Positions 46,972-54,920 of a DNA stretch of 64,000 bases are shown here, in pieces. Numbering within the stretch: the stretch's first letter is position 1; each line of letters opens with the position of its first letter. The DNA lies in contig NZ_QRCT01000050.1 in the NCBI RefSeq assembly GCF_003363435.1, positions 248,001-312,000 on the forward strand. The letters run 5' to 3'. The position numbers and the translations under genes were made by a program. Under the pieces are notes generated by a model. The model had not been told where the DNA came from. It did no database searches and was given only the letters and a program-made list of their open reading frames with translations. The DNA comes from Anaerosacchariphilus polymeriproducens (GTDB lineage Bacteria > Bacillota > Clostridia > Lachnospirales > Lachnospiraceae).

Positions 46972-47835
46972 TTAATCCCAATATTTTTCTACATGAGCAC
47001 GAGTAACTTCTGCTGCAGTACGAACATTTTCTTCTTGAGAAAGTTCATAATAATCAGGACGAAATACTTCGATTGTACAGCAGTCTCCTTCGAAACCGAT
47101 TTTTTTGAAAATATCTGCGTACCGTTTGTGTTCAAGACATCCTCGTGGGTCACCCGGCCATAAACGTTTTTCATCTGTATTATATGCTGCGCCACAAGGA
47201 ACATCTTCCATATCATTTAAGTGCCAGATGAAGATTTTTTTGCCATCTGCTTTTTCTAGTGCAGCCCAGTCAGAGGCCATTGCATGAAAATGGTATTGAT
47301 CGAGTGTTACTCCAACAAAAGGAGAATTAATTTCTTCAACAATTGCATAGGCATCTTCAAAACGGTTGATTGTCATTCCAGGGCTGCCACAGAATTCAAT
47401 TGATAATTTTATGCCGTGAGGTTCTACTTTTTTTAGCATTTCTTTGATTACGGCTACTGCATCTTCACGGATTTCTTGTCTTGTTGCATGATATTTTATA
47501 TTTTGGCTTGGTACAACAACAATCATTTTGCAATCCAGAATCTGGCAGCGACGGATGATTTCGTCTAATTCGGCCATAACAGCATCCTTTTCCTCTTGTG
47601 TTTCTTTCATGTTGAAGAAGCATAGAGCGTTATAGGAAAGCATACTTAAATGGTGATTTTTAAACCACTCACCTAATTCTTCAATCGTGTACATTCCGGC
47701 AGCAAGATCACGCTCAAGACATTCAGATTGAATATCGATAAAATCGAAGCCATATTGTTCACAAAGTTCCAAATCCTTTAATACAGAATGCTCTTTACAG
47801 TAACGGTCGCATCCTTCATTAAAACCAATTTTCAT
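46972..47835 (-). CDS. sugar phosphate isomerase/epimerase (TIM-barrel, AP-endonuclease-2 fold)
   Basis: A 287-residue xylose-isomerase-like TIM-barrel protein. Metal-ligand candidates include SIEFCGSPG (Glu), GVTLDQYHFH (Asp and His), IWHLNDMED and the C-terminal TIEVFRPDYY. This fold covers hexulose and inositol-pathway isomerases. It is divergent from the AraC gene 59 bases away, which probably regulates it. AGGAGGTAAAT precedes the ATG. Confidence 0.85.
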   Translation of the reverse strand: MKIGFNEGCDRYCKEHSVLKDLELCEQYGFDFIDIQSECLERDLAAGMYTIEELGEWFKNHHLSMLSYNALCFFNMKETQEEKDAVMAELDEIIRRCQILDCKMIVVVPSQNIKYHATRQEIREDAVAVIKEMLKKVEPHGIKLSIEFCGSPGMTINRFEDAYAIVEEINSPFVGVTLDQYHFHAMASDWAALEKADGKKIFIWHLNDMEDVPCGAAYNTDEKRLWPGDPRGCLEHKRYADIFKKIGFEGDCCTIEVFRPDYYELSQEENVRTAAEVTRAHVEKYWD

Positions 47836-47894
47836 ATTATTTACCTCCTAATAAATGATATATATTTAGTGCCAATCTAAAGGAGAGATCAGCA

Positions 47895-48776
47895 ATGATA
47901 CCATATGTTTCTTTTAAAAGTACAGACAAAAGTGCGATAGCTTTAGAAGTATTCCATACTATGGAATCTGTTCCTGCCCATCGTCATACTTTTCAAGAAT
48001 TTGTTCTGATTACGAAAGGTTCTTGTATTCACAAATATAAAGATATTTCTATGCCTCTGATACCGGGTGACGTATTTCTTATTCCACCGCATCAGGAGCA
48101 TGCTTATTTAATAGAAACTCCCGTCAGCATGTACAATTGTCAATTTTATCCCGAGCAGATTGCTGATTGGTGGGATGGACAATTCGGCGGCTTACTTAAT
48201 AATTTGACAGAACCGAAAGAGCAGGCTCCTATCTACCAGGCTGATTTAAATCGACAGCACATTATTCATTTATCTGTTCCTGATGCTAAGCAGGTTCAGA
48301 AAATGTTGGAAACGATGCGTAATGAGCAAATAGAGCAGGGTTTTGCTTTTCAGCAAGTAAAACAAGATTATTTAAACTTAATATTAATCATTATTTCACG
48401 TGCCAGATTGCGTCAATTCGCTGATTCTAAAGATCTTGAAAGTCCACGCCGGGATATTATTACAGATTGCCAAAGATTTATTGAGAATAATTTGGCGGAA
48501 CATATTGATTTTACTGAATATGCACGTATTCATAATATTAGCCCGGGATATTTCAGATCTGTTTTTAAAACGGAAACAGGGCTGACTCCAGTTGAATATC
48601 TTAATCGTCTGCGGATTGTCCGTGCCATAGAATTTTTGAAAGATGAAACGTTATCTATGAGTGATGTATCATCAGCCGTAGGGATTTATGATGCTAATTA
48701 TTTTTCCCGTTTGTTTCGAAAAATAATCGGCTATTCACCGCGTGAATTCCGAAATCAGGCTCATAGTGAAATTTAA
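47895..48776 (+). CDS. AraC family transcriptional regulator
   Basis: A 293-residue regulator. The N-terminal cupin sensor domain has PAHRHTFQEFVLITKG and PGDVFLIPPHQEHAY, typical of sugar-responsive AraC proteins. The C-terminal part carries two helix-turn-helix motifs (YARIHNISPGYFRSVFKTETG and DVSSAVGIYDANYFSRLFRK). It is divergent from the sugar isomerase gene and likely controls it in response to a carbohydrate. It is cargo of element 1. Confidence 0.88.
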   Translation: MIPYVSFKSTDKSAIALEVFHTMESVPAHRHTFQEFVLITKGSCIHKYKDISMPLIPGDVFLIPPHQEHAYLIETPVSMYNCQFYPEQIADWWDGQFGGLLNNLTEPKEQAPIYQADLNRQHIIHLSVPDAKQVQKMLETMRNEQIEQGFAFQQVKQDYLNLILIIISRARLRQFADSKDLESPRRDIITDCQRFIENNLAEHIDFTEYARIHNISPGYFRSVFKTETGLTPVEYLNRLRIVRAIEFLKDETLSMSDVSSAVGIYDANYFSRLFRKIIGYSPREFRNQAHSEI

Positions 48777-48899
48777 TTTTTCAAAAGATTTTCTATGTTG
48801 GATTCAATATATCATAAAAAGATTTTTACTACTAGAAGAAAACAAATAGATATTAGCACAAAACGCATATGAAAAGAAAAAACTCTGCATTTGGACAAT

Positions 48900-48927
48900 C
48901 TCCTTTTAAATAAGATGTAAAAAGGAG
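48900..48927 (+). promoter_or_regulatory. hairpin that can mask the ribosome site of the 46-residue ORF
   Basis: CTCCTTTT (48900-48907) is perfectly complementary to AAAAGGAG (48920-48927), which contains the Shine-Dalgarno sequence of the ORF starting at 48937. Its opening could control that ORF and the recombinase after it. Confidence 0.55.
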
Positions 48928-48936
48928 GTTGAATGA

Positions 48937-49077
48937 ATGAAAAATAAGAAAGAAAAAAGAAATGATCAAACCACTTATATAATAGAAAGGGAATATCTGG
49001 GTAAATATTCTGTAGAGGAATTTGTAAAGAGAGTGATTAAGAGTCACATCAATTTCCCGAAATCAGATTGTCATTAG
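48937..49077 (+). CDS. 46-residue companion protein of serine recombinase 1
   Basis: A 46-residue basic ORF with AAAAGGAGG upstream, ending 31 bases before the recombinase start. Its core YLGKYSVEEFVKRVIKSH aligns with YRNKFTTEEFIQKIVKSH in the ORF at 53063-53200, which sits in the same place before recombinase 2. Conservation of a short protein in this position suggests a recombinase partner, such as a directionality factor or regulator. It contains a conserved C-terminal KSHxN motif. Confidence 0.7.
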   Translation: MKNKKEKRNDQTTYIIEREYLGKYSVEEFVKRVIKSHINFPKSDCH

Positions 49078-49108
49078 ATAAAAACTCTTTATTATAAAGG
49101 TGATTCAT

Positions 49109-50704
49109 TTGGAAAAGGTAGAATATATAAAAAAAGTTCATACGGCATTGTATATGCGGATATCCCGGGAAGACGGAGACAAGGATGAAAGTGACAGTAT
49201 AACGAACCAAAGAAAGTTGCTTAGAAATTATATAAAGGATAAAGAAAATTTTGTTTTATATGATGAATATCTTGATGATGGGTATTCAGGAACTAATTTT
49301 GAAAGGCCTGATTTTAAACGTATGCTTAATGATATTGAAGAGGGCCGGATCAACTGTGTAATCGTGAAAGACTTGTCACGGTTTGGAAGGGATTATATAG
49401 ATACAGGTTTTTTTTTAGAAAGGTATTTTGCAGACAAAGAGATTCGTTTCATTGCTGTCAATGATAATTTTGATAGTTCTAAAGATGATGGTGGGTTACT
49501 GATTCCGTTTAAAAATATATTTAATGCCCAATATGCCAAAGATATTTCTACTAAGGTTCAGACCGCTTTTAAAGCAAAACAAAGGGCCGGTGAGTTTATA
49601 GGGGCATTTCCCAGTTATGGTTATAAAAAATCTCCACATGACCATCATAAGCTTATTATTGATGAGTATGCAGCGTCTGTAGTAAGAAGAATTTTTCAAT
49701 TATATATTGAAGGAAATGGGAAAATAGCAATTGCAAAAATATTGAATCAAGAAGGTATATTATGTCCTTCAGCATATAAAAAGGCTGAAGGATTTCATTA
49801 TTCTAATTGTAAAAAGCTGGTTTCCACCAGTTATTGGACGTATTCCACAATTAATTATATATTAAAAAATGAAATGTATATTGGGAATATGGTTCAGGGA
49901 AAGACAAAGCGGAGAATGAAAGGGAAGGCAAATCCGGTTCATGCAAAGGACTGGATAATCGTAGAAAATACCCATGATTCTATTATTGATGTCGACATAT
50001 GGAATAAAGTACAAAGTTTAATAAAAAAAGAAGTGAAACAATTTGATATGGAACGTAATGTTAGTATATTTGCTGGTTTTTTAAAATGTGGTGATTGTGG
50101 CCGGGCTTTGGGAAAAAAATTACCTTATGTGAAACCTGGCATAAATAGAGATTCCAATTGTATGAAAGGGGTATCTTATGTATGCTCCACTTATACTAAA
50201 TATGGGAAGACAAATTGTACGCCCCATCGTATTAGTCATGATTTATTAGAGCAGATATTATTAGAGGATTTCAATAAGATGATATCCTCTTTTACAAATT
50301 TACAACAAATTGCTGATAAAATACAGAATCAAGTGTCGGAAAAAATATATGGATCAGAAGCTGAAAAGAGGAAAATAGATTTAGAATTATCTAAAGTAAA
50401 GAAATTAAAAAAAGAAGTATATGAAGATTATAAAGAAGAATTATTAACGAAAGAAGAATATTTATCTTATCGAAAAGATTATGAAGAAAAAGAAGAACAT
50501 CTAGTTAAGAAGAAAGAATATTTGGCTGGCAAGGCAGAAAAAACTAAAAATAAAAATATCAATAGCCCATGGGTAAATGAATTAATACGTAATAATAAAA
50601 TTACAGAACTTGACAGAGAATTAATTATCGATATGATTGATAAGATATTTGTGTATGAAGGAAATCGGATTAAGATTATCTACAATTTTTCATTGGAAAT
50701 ATAG
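49109..50704 (+). CDS. large serine recombinase 1 (TndX/TnpX-like)
   Basis: TTG 49109 is the best start (AAAGGTGAT upstream); GTG 49100 lacks a ribosome site. The 531-residue protein has the resolvase catalytic domain with nucleophile Ser19 (LYMRIS), and SRFGRDYIDTG with the catalytic Arg. A recombinase DNA-binding domain, a zinc ribbon (CGDCG ... YVCSTYTKYGKTNC) and a Lys/Glu-rich coiled coil (about 420-480) follow. The end lies 38 bases from the right junction of element 1, typical of an integrase near its att site. It should catalyse integration and excision through a 2-bp staggered exchange. Confidence 0.93.
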   Translation: MEKVEYIKKVHTALYMRISREDGDKDESDSITNQRKLLRNYIKDKENFVLYDEYLDDGYSGTNFERPDFKRMLNDIEEGRINCVIVKDLSRFGRDYIDTGFFLERYFADKEIRFIAVNDNFDSSKDDGGLLIPFKNIFNAQYAKDISTKVQTAFKAKQRAGEFIGAFPSYGYKKSPHDHHKLIIDEYAASVVRRIFQLYIEGNGKIAIAKILNQEGILCPSAYKKAEGFHYSNCKKLVSTSYWTYSTINYILKNEMYIGNMVQGKTKRRMKGKANPVHAKDWIIVENTHDSIIDVDIWNKVQSLIKKEVKQFDMERNVSIFAGFLKCGDCGRALGKKLPYVKPGINRDSNCMKGVSYVCSTYTKYGKTNCTPHRISHDLLEQILLEDFNKMISSFTNLQQIADKIQNQVSEKIYGSEAEKRKIDLELSKVKKLKKEVYEDYKEELLTKEEYLSYRKDYEEKEEHLVKKKEYLAGKAEKTKNKNINSPWVNELIRNNKITELDRELIIDMIDKIFVYEGNRIKIIYNFSLEI

Positions 50705-50719
50705 AAAAATAACTATAAC

Positions 50720-50753
50720 TTTTGCACATTTTTTATGCACCCTGGGGAGCATG
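50720..50753 (+). other. middle attachment junction (element 1 right end / element 2 left end)
   Basis: CCCTGGGGAGCATG (50740s) joins the right end of element 1 to the left end of element 2. TGGGGAGCATG (50743-50753) is identical to the left junction, and CCCTGGGG recurs at 54905. TTTTGCACA (50720-50728) is the inverted partner of the left-end TGTGCAAAA. Confidence 0.7.
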
Positions 50754-50799
50754 AAAAAAGCGGTAAATTGAATAGAAAAATGATGGAAAAATCCTCCCA

Positions 50800-50828
50800 T
50801 TGAACAAAAAAATGGTTTAGTATATAAT
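50800..50828 (+). promoter_or_regulatory. sigma-A-type promoter of the sigI/rsgI-like operon
   Basis: TTGAAC (50800-50805), a 17-base spacer and a perfect TATAAT (50823-50828), 46 bases before the sigma-factor ATG. Confidence 0.72.
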
Positions 50829-50874
50829 AATGACAGAATATATTAGAGCATATTGCTGAAAGGAGGATAAGATT

Positions 50875-51588
50875 ATGAGAGATTTAGATCTTTTAATCGT
50901 CGATTCTCAAAAAAATTCTGAATTGTTAGAGCAAATAATAAAACAAAATGAGTTTTTTATTATAAAGTGTGCATCTGCAGTAACACAAAAATATGTAACC
51001 AAAAGTGATGATGAATGGTCCATTGCTGTTATGGCTTTTGCAGAATCTACCAATAAATACAATTTAAATAAAGGTAGTTTTCTTAAATTTTCTGAATTAG
51101 TAATTCGACGAAGATTGATAGATTTTTTAAGAGAACAAAGAAGACATAGTAAAGAAATTGTTGTTGATCCGATTGTCTTTGACACGGAAACGACGGAAGA
51201 TGACACGGAAAATGCAATTCATAACGAAGTGTCAAAGAACATTTTACAAAAAAATGATGATTCCATTCGATTGGAAATAAGTGCCGTAAATGAGGTGTTT
51301 CAAAATTATGGTTTTACCTTTTTTGATTTGACAAGCTGTTCACCTCAAGCTCAAAAGACCAAATCAACCTGTGCTAAGGCAGTCAATTTTCTATTATCTC
51401 ATCCGGTTATGATTTATGAATTAAGAAAGACGAAACTACTTCCCATAAAAATAATTCAAAAAAATATGAATGTACCCCGAAAATTATTAGAACGTCATCG
51501 AAAATATATAATAGCAGCAGTAGAAATACTATCCGGAGAGTATCCTCTACTGGCTGAATATTTACGATTCATCAGAGAGGAGATGTAG
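50875..51588 (+). CDS. SigI-like RNA polymerase sigma factor
   Basis: A 237-residue sigma-70 family protein of the SigI group. Region 2 is represented by DEWSIAVMAFAESTNKYNLNKGSFLKFSELVIRRRLIDFLREQRR, containing the -10 recognition helix. The C-terminal SigI-type domain has CTKAVNFLLSHPVMIYELRKTKLLPIKIIQK-like residues (about 165-200). SigI factors are held at the membrane by RsgI and respond to heat or extracellular polysaccharides. The RsgI-like gene starts 3 bases after the stop. Being cargo of element 2 is unusual. Confidence 0.85.
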   Translation: MRDLDLLIVDSQKNSELLEQIIKQNEFFIIKCASAVTQKYVTKSDDEWSIAVMAFAESTNKYNLNKGSFLKFSELVIRRRLIDFLREQRRHSKEIVVDPIVFDTETTEDDTENAIHNEVSKNILQKNDDSIRLEISAVNEVFQNYGFTFFDLTSCSPQAQKTKSTCAKAVNFLLSHPVMIYELRKTKLLPIKIIQKNMNVPRKLLERHRKYIIAAVEILSGEYPLLAEYLRFIREEM

Positions 51589-51590
51589 TT

Positions 51591-52931
51591 ATGAAATCAG
51601 TTGTGGTTGAAATTAAAGATGAATATGCAGCCGTACTATCTGATGATGGCAGTATTGTAAAAATCAAAAATAAAAATTATAGCATGGGAGATGAAATTGT
51701 TATGAAAAATAAAAAGTTACATATTTCTAAAAAACTTGCTTTAAGTGTTGCTTCAATAGTTTTATTTTTACTCGTAGGAGCTACAGGGTCGTGGGCATAT
51801 TATTCACCTTATTCTTATGTAAGTCTGGATGTCAATCCGTCAATTCAGTATACAATTAATCGTTTTGGCCGTGTTATTAAGATTGAGTCTGTGAATGACG
51901 ATGGACAAGTAGTTCTGGATAATATTGAAGATTTAAATAATATGTCAATTGAAGATGCTATCAGCAAAACTATTGAAGAAATTAAAGAAGAAGGTTATTT
52001 TACAGAGGATACATCAACTACTGAAACAAATTCTGATCAAAATACAACTACTGATAATAAAACAGATGAGTTAACAGATGATGCTGAAACACTAGATGGT
52101 GGTATTGTAATTACGGTATCAAATGAAAATGACGAAACATCAGAGGAGTTAGTGGAAGAACTTCAAGATAAGATAGAAGAAATTGTTGAAAATATAGTTG
52201 AAGAAGAAGTGGAAGTAGAAGTATCAAGTGTAGGTTTTGAACGTGTAAAAAAAGCAAGAGAGATGGGTGTTACACCTGGCAAATTGAATCTTGTTGAAAA
52301 GTTAATTGCTAGTTCATCTAATCCGGACGATATAGTTTTGGAAGAATGGTTAACCAAACCGGTAAAAGAAATTATGAAAGAAATTCAAAGTAATAAAAAA
52401 GCTTACTTGTCAGAGGAAGATGAAACAGAAGACGAAAAAGAAGACGAAACAGAAGACGAAACAGAAGACGAAACAGAAGACGAAAAAGAAGACGAAAAAG
52501 AAGACGAAAAAGACGAAGATGAAAAAGACGAAGATGAAAAAGACGAAAATGAAGACGAAAAAGATGAAGACGTAGACGATGAAGACAAATCTCCACAAAC
52601 ATCTAAAGATATAAATGCGGAACAACAAAAAGCGCAAGAGAAAGCAAAAAAGGCACAGGAAAAAGCGCAAGAGAAAGCAAAAAAAGCACAGGAAAATGCG
52701 CAGGAGAAAGCAAAAAAAGAACAAGAAAGAGCGAAAGAAAAAGCGAAAAAGGAACAAGAAAAAGCGAAAGAAAAAGCTGAAAAGGAACAAGAAAAAGCGA
52801 GAGAAAGAGCTGAAAAGGAACAAGAAAAAGCGAGAGAAAGAGCTGAAAAAGAACAAGAAAGAGCCCAAGAAAGAGCTGAAAGAGAACAAGAAAATAGGGA
52901 CGATAATTCTGAAGACGATCAGGATGACTGA
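51591..52931 (+). CDS. RsgI-like anti-sigma factor with low-complexity tail
   Basis: A 446-residue membrane protein. The N-terminal anti-sigma domain (about 1-50, KSVVVEIKDEYAAVLSDDG) is typical of RsgI and binds SigI in the cytoplasm. One membrane helix (about 50-70) follows, then the extracellular YVSLDVNPSIQYTINRFGRV domain. Instead of a carbohydrate-binding module, the C-terminus is an acidic Glu/Asp/Lys/Thr repeat (about 275-345) and a long Lys/Gln/Ala/Glu helical repeat (about 345-435). The latter is predicted to form a coiled coil, perhaps spanning the cell wall. Confidence 0.85.
   Translation: MKSVVVEIKDEYAAVLSDDGSIVKIKNKNYSMGDEIVMKNKKLHISKKLALSVASIVLFLLVGATGSWAYYSPYSYVSLDVNPSIQYTINRFGRVIKIESVNDDGQVVLDNIEDLNNMSIEDAISKTIEEIKEEGYFTEDTSTTETNSDQNTTTDNKTDELTDDAETLDGGIVITVSNENDETSEELVEELQDKIEEIVENIVEEEVEVEVSSVGFERVKKAREMGVTPGKLNLVEKLIASSSNPDDIVLEEWLTKPVKEIMKEIQSNKKAYLSEEDETEDEKEDETEDETEDETEDEKEDEKEDEKDEDEKDEDEKDENEDEKDEDVDDEDKSPQTSKDINAEQQKAQEKAKKAQEKAQEKAKKAQENAQEKAKKEQERAKEKAKKEQEKAKEKAEKEQEKARERAEKEQEKARERAEKEQERAQERAEREQENRDDNSEDDQDD
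52422..52580 (+). repeat. acidic coding repeat in the RsgI-like gene
   Basis: Short units of GAAGACGAAACA and GAAGACGAAAAA are tandemly repeated, encoding E-D-E-T/E-D-E-K. Unit number may vary by slippage. Confidence 0.8.
52619..52900 (+). repeat. Lys/Gln/Glu/Ala coding repeat in the RsgI-like gene
   Basis: Tandem units encoding AQEKAKK-, EQEKAKE- and EQEKARERAEK-type repeats, predicted to form one long charged helix. Confidence 0.8.
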
Positions 52932-52965
52932 AAAGATTAAATTAATAAAAGTATATTTCATAAAA

Positions 52966-52995
52966 TAGCATTGTCTTATTTGGCAGTGCTATTTT
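52966..52995 (+). terminator. terminator after the RsgI-like gene
   Basis: TAGCATTG (52966-52973) pairs with CAGTGCTA (52984-52991, one G-T pair), followed by TTTT. Confidence 0.6.
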
Positions 52996-53062
52996 AAATT
53001 AAAAGTATATTTTTACAAAGTGATAAATAGTATAGCACAAAAGTAGTATTATTGAGGTATCG

Positions 53063-53200
53063 GTGAAAAAAAGAGGACGTAAAAAAATTCCAGTAGAGGA
53101 ATTAGTCAAAAAGTATAGTATAAAACGTACATATCGAAACAAGTTTACCACGGAAGAATTCATACAAAAAATAGTGAAATCACACGCCAATGAAGATTAA
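53063..53200 (+). CDS. 45-residue companion protein of serine recombinase 2
   Basis: This ORF starts at GTG 53063, with AGG upstream, and encodes a very basic N-terminus (KKRGRKKIPVEELVKKY) followed by the conserved FTTEEFIQKIVKSHAN block. It ends 22 bases before recombinase 2. The block is shared with the ORF before recombinase 1. The basic N-terminal half, which resembles an AT-hook-like or HTH start, suggests DNA binding. A directionality-factor role is inferred. Confidence 0.68.
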   Translation: MKKRGRKKIPVEELVKKYSIKRTYRNKFTTEEFIQKIVKSHANED

Positions 53201-53222
53201 ACAGGGAGTTGAGTGAGATTTA

Positions 53223-54866
53223 ATGAATAATACGGGGAGATTATTAAGGGGCAAAAAATTTGAAAAGAAAAGTGTTTATAAAACGGGAATTTATATTCGC
53301 CTTTCCAAGGATGATAAAGACAAGTATAAAGAGGAGTCTAATAGTATTATTAATCAAAGGGCTTTTCTAACAAAATATGTAGAAAATGAGGATGATCTGC
53401 ATTTAGTTAACTATTATATAGACGATGGAAAAACGGGGATGAACTTTGATAGAAGTGGTCTTAAGCAATTAGACAAAGATATTGATAAAGGGGTTATAGA
53501 TTGTATTATTGTAAAAGACCTTTCAAGATATGGGAGAGAATCGATAGAAACTGAGAAACGCTTACGTGATTTCAAGATTAAAGGGATAAGATTCATCTCT
53601 GTCAATGATTATTTTGATAGCATAAAAGATGATATAGATTTACTGATAAAAACAAAATTAATGTATAATAATCAATATTCTGAAAGTATTTCTTTAAATG
53701 TGTTTAATAATTTCAAAAATATGCAGGAAGATGGAAAATTTATTGGTGCTCATGCGTGTTATGGTTACAAAAAATCATTAGAAGATAAGCATAAACTTGA
53801 AATCGATGAGTATCCGGCATCTATCGTAAGAAGAATATTTAATATGTATACAAATGGTGAAGGGAAACAATCAATAGCAAACCAATTGAATACCGAAGGA
53901 GTGCTGTCACCGATAGCATATAAGCAAAGTATTGGAGAGCATTATCAAAATAGCCATAAAAATACTGGACATTGGACTTATTCATCAATACATAATATTC
54001 TGAACAATGAAATGTATATTGGAAATATGGTCCAAGGGAAAACGCAAAGGGAAGAACCTAGAGGAAAGGCCAAAATGGTTGAGAAGGATTATTGGATTCG
54101 AGTAGAAAGTACACATGAAGCGATCATAGAAAAATATATTTGGGAAAAAACACAGTTATTATTAAAAAAGACACAGAAAGAGTTTGACTTTAAAGTGAAA
54201 GAAAAAGCTCAAACTACAATGTTTTCAGGATTGCTAGAGTGTGGAGCATGTGGATGTTTCTTACAAAAATGTAATCATAATGGAGTCATTACATATAGTT
54301 GTGGAAATTGGAAAAGAAAAGGTTTAAAAGGATGTACATCTCACACCATACGTTTAGATGTGTTAGAGTATATTATTTTAAAGGATTTAAATTCAATGAT
54401 TCAAGCTGTAAAAGATATTAATTCTATAGTAACCAGGCTTCCAATATTGAATGAAAATATTTCAAGTATAGAACGTGATATAATATTAGCAAAAGAAGAT
54501 ATAAAAAAGTATCAAAGAAGAACTGAAAGGTTGAAAGATGAGTATTTCGATGTTCTTGATGAAGTGAAAGAACAGAATCAGATACGTTTCATTAAAGACG
54601 AATATATTAGTAATAAACTTCGATATGAAAAACAAATTTTTCAAGCTATGGAAAGGGAGTCAAGACTTCAAAAACTATTAGAAAAGCAGAGATTAAAAAG
54701 AGAATACAGCTTATGGATAAAAAAATTGTTACAAACAAAAAAAGTGGATGCTATTGATAGAGGGATACTAATTGATATGATTGAAAAGATAATTGTCCAT
54801 GAAGATAAAAACATTGAAATAGTGTACAATTTCTCAAACGACTCAGAGAAAGATAGGAAAAGCTAA
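53223..54866 (+). CDS. large serine recombinase 2 (TndX/TnpX-like)
   Basis: A 547-residue recombinase with nucleophile Ser28 (IYIRLS) and SRYGRESIETE carrying the catalytic Arg. The recombinase domain and a zinc ribbon (CGACGCFLQKC ... YSCGNWKRKGLKGC) precede a long coiled-coil insertion (about 400-480). It is homologous to recombinase 1 along its length (for example both have GxRF.SVND.FDS and NMVQGKT) but clearly diverged, so the two elements are related rather than recent copies. It sits next to the right end of element 2. Confidence 0.93.
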   Translation: MNNTGRLLRGKKFEKKSVYKTGIYIRLSKDDKDKYKEESNSIINQRAFLTKYVENEDDLHLVNYYIDDGKTGMNFDRSGLKQLDKDIDKGVIDCIIVKDLSRYGRESIETEKRLRDFKIKGIRFISVNDYFDSIKDDIDLLIKTKLMYNNQYSESISLNVFNNFKNMQEDGKFIGAHACYGYKKSLEDKHKLEIDEYPASIVRRIFNMYTNGEGKQSIANQLNTEGVLSPIAYKQSIGEHYQNSHKNTGHWTYSSIHNILNNEMYIGNMVQGKTQREEPRGKAKMVEKDYWIRVESTHEAIIEKYIWEKTQLLLKKTQKEFDFKVKEKAQTTMFSGLLECGACGCFLQKCNHNGVITYSCGNWKRKGLKGCTSHTIRLDVLEYIILKDLNSMIQAVKDINSIVTRLPILNENISSIERDIILAKEDIKKYQRRTERLKDEYFDVLDEVKEQNQIRFIKDEYISNKLRYEKQIFQAMERESRLQKLLEKQRLKREYSLWIKKLLQTKKVDAIDRGILIDMIEKIIVHEDKNIEIVYNFSNDSEKDRKS

Positions 54867-54891
54867 AGCATTGACTTTTAATTTTTTCACG

Positions 54892-54920
54892 CAATTTATT
54901 ATTTCCCTGGGGGAATGAAG
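54892..54920 (+). other. right attachment junction of element 2
   Basis: CCCTGGGGGAATGAAG joins the right end of element 2 (CCCTG) to the deacetylase continuation (GGG AAT GAA GAC). The TGGGG core at 54908-54912 matches the other two junctions. Confidence 0.75.

Larger units (their letters stand above)
43885..50744 (+). mobile_element. intervening element 1 (serine-recombinase element, about 6.9 kb)
   Basis: It is bounded by the TGGGG crossover sequences at 43883 and 50743. It carries a small membrane-associated protein, an acyltransferase, a HAD-like protein, a Cys-rich protein, a sugar isomerase, an AraC regulator, a 46-residue ORF and a large serine recombinase next to its right end. Circularised, its joint would read ATGCACCCTGGGGAGCAT, a near-palindrome centred on TG, as expected for an attP core. 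Boundaries are accurate to within the shared TGGGG. Confidence 0.8.
50745..54909 (+). mobile_element. intervening element 2 (serine-recombinase element with SigI/RsgI, about 4.2 kb)
   Basis: It lies between TGGGG at 50743 and TGGGGG at 54908, and carries a SigI-like sigma factor, an RsgI-like anti-sigma factor, a 45-residue ORF and large serine recombinase 2. The recombinase gene ends 42 bases before the right junction, mirroring element 1. It uses the same target dinucleotide and is inserted in tandem with element 1. Confidence 0.78.

Noticed and set aside
52372-52961. Long minus-strand ORFs rich in Phe/Leu/Arg or Ser
   Set aside because: They are reverse-strand readings of the RsgI-like coding repeats with no ribosome sites and low-complexity products.
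54882-54892. Dyad for the attP of element 2 (TTTTTTCACGC with GCATGAAAAAA at the left end)
   Set aside because: The arms match at 10 of 11 bases but lie at unequal distances from the TG centre, so I do not claim a symmetric attP for element 2.
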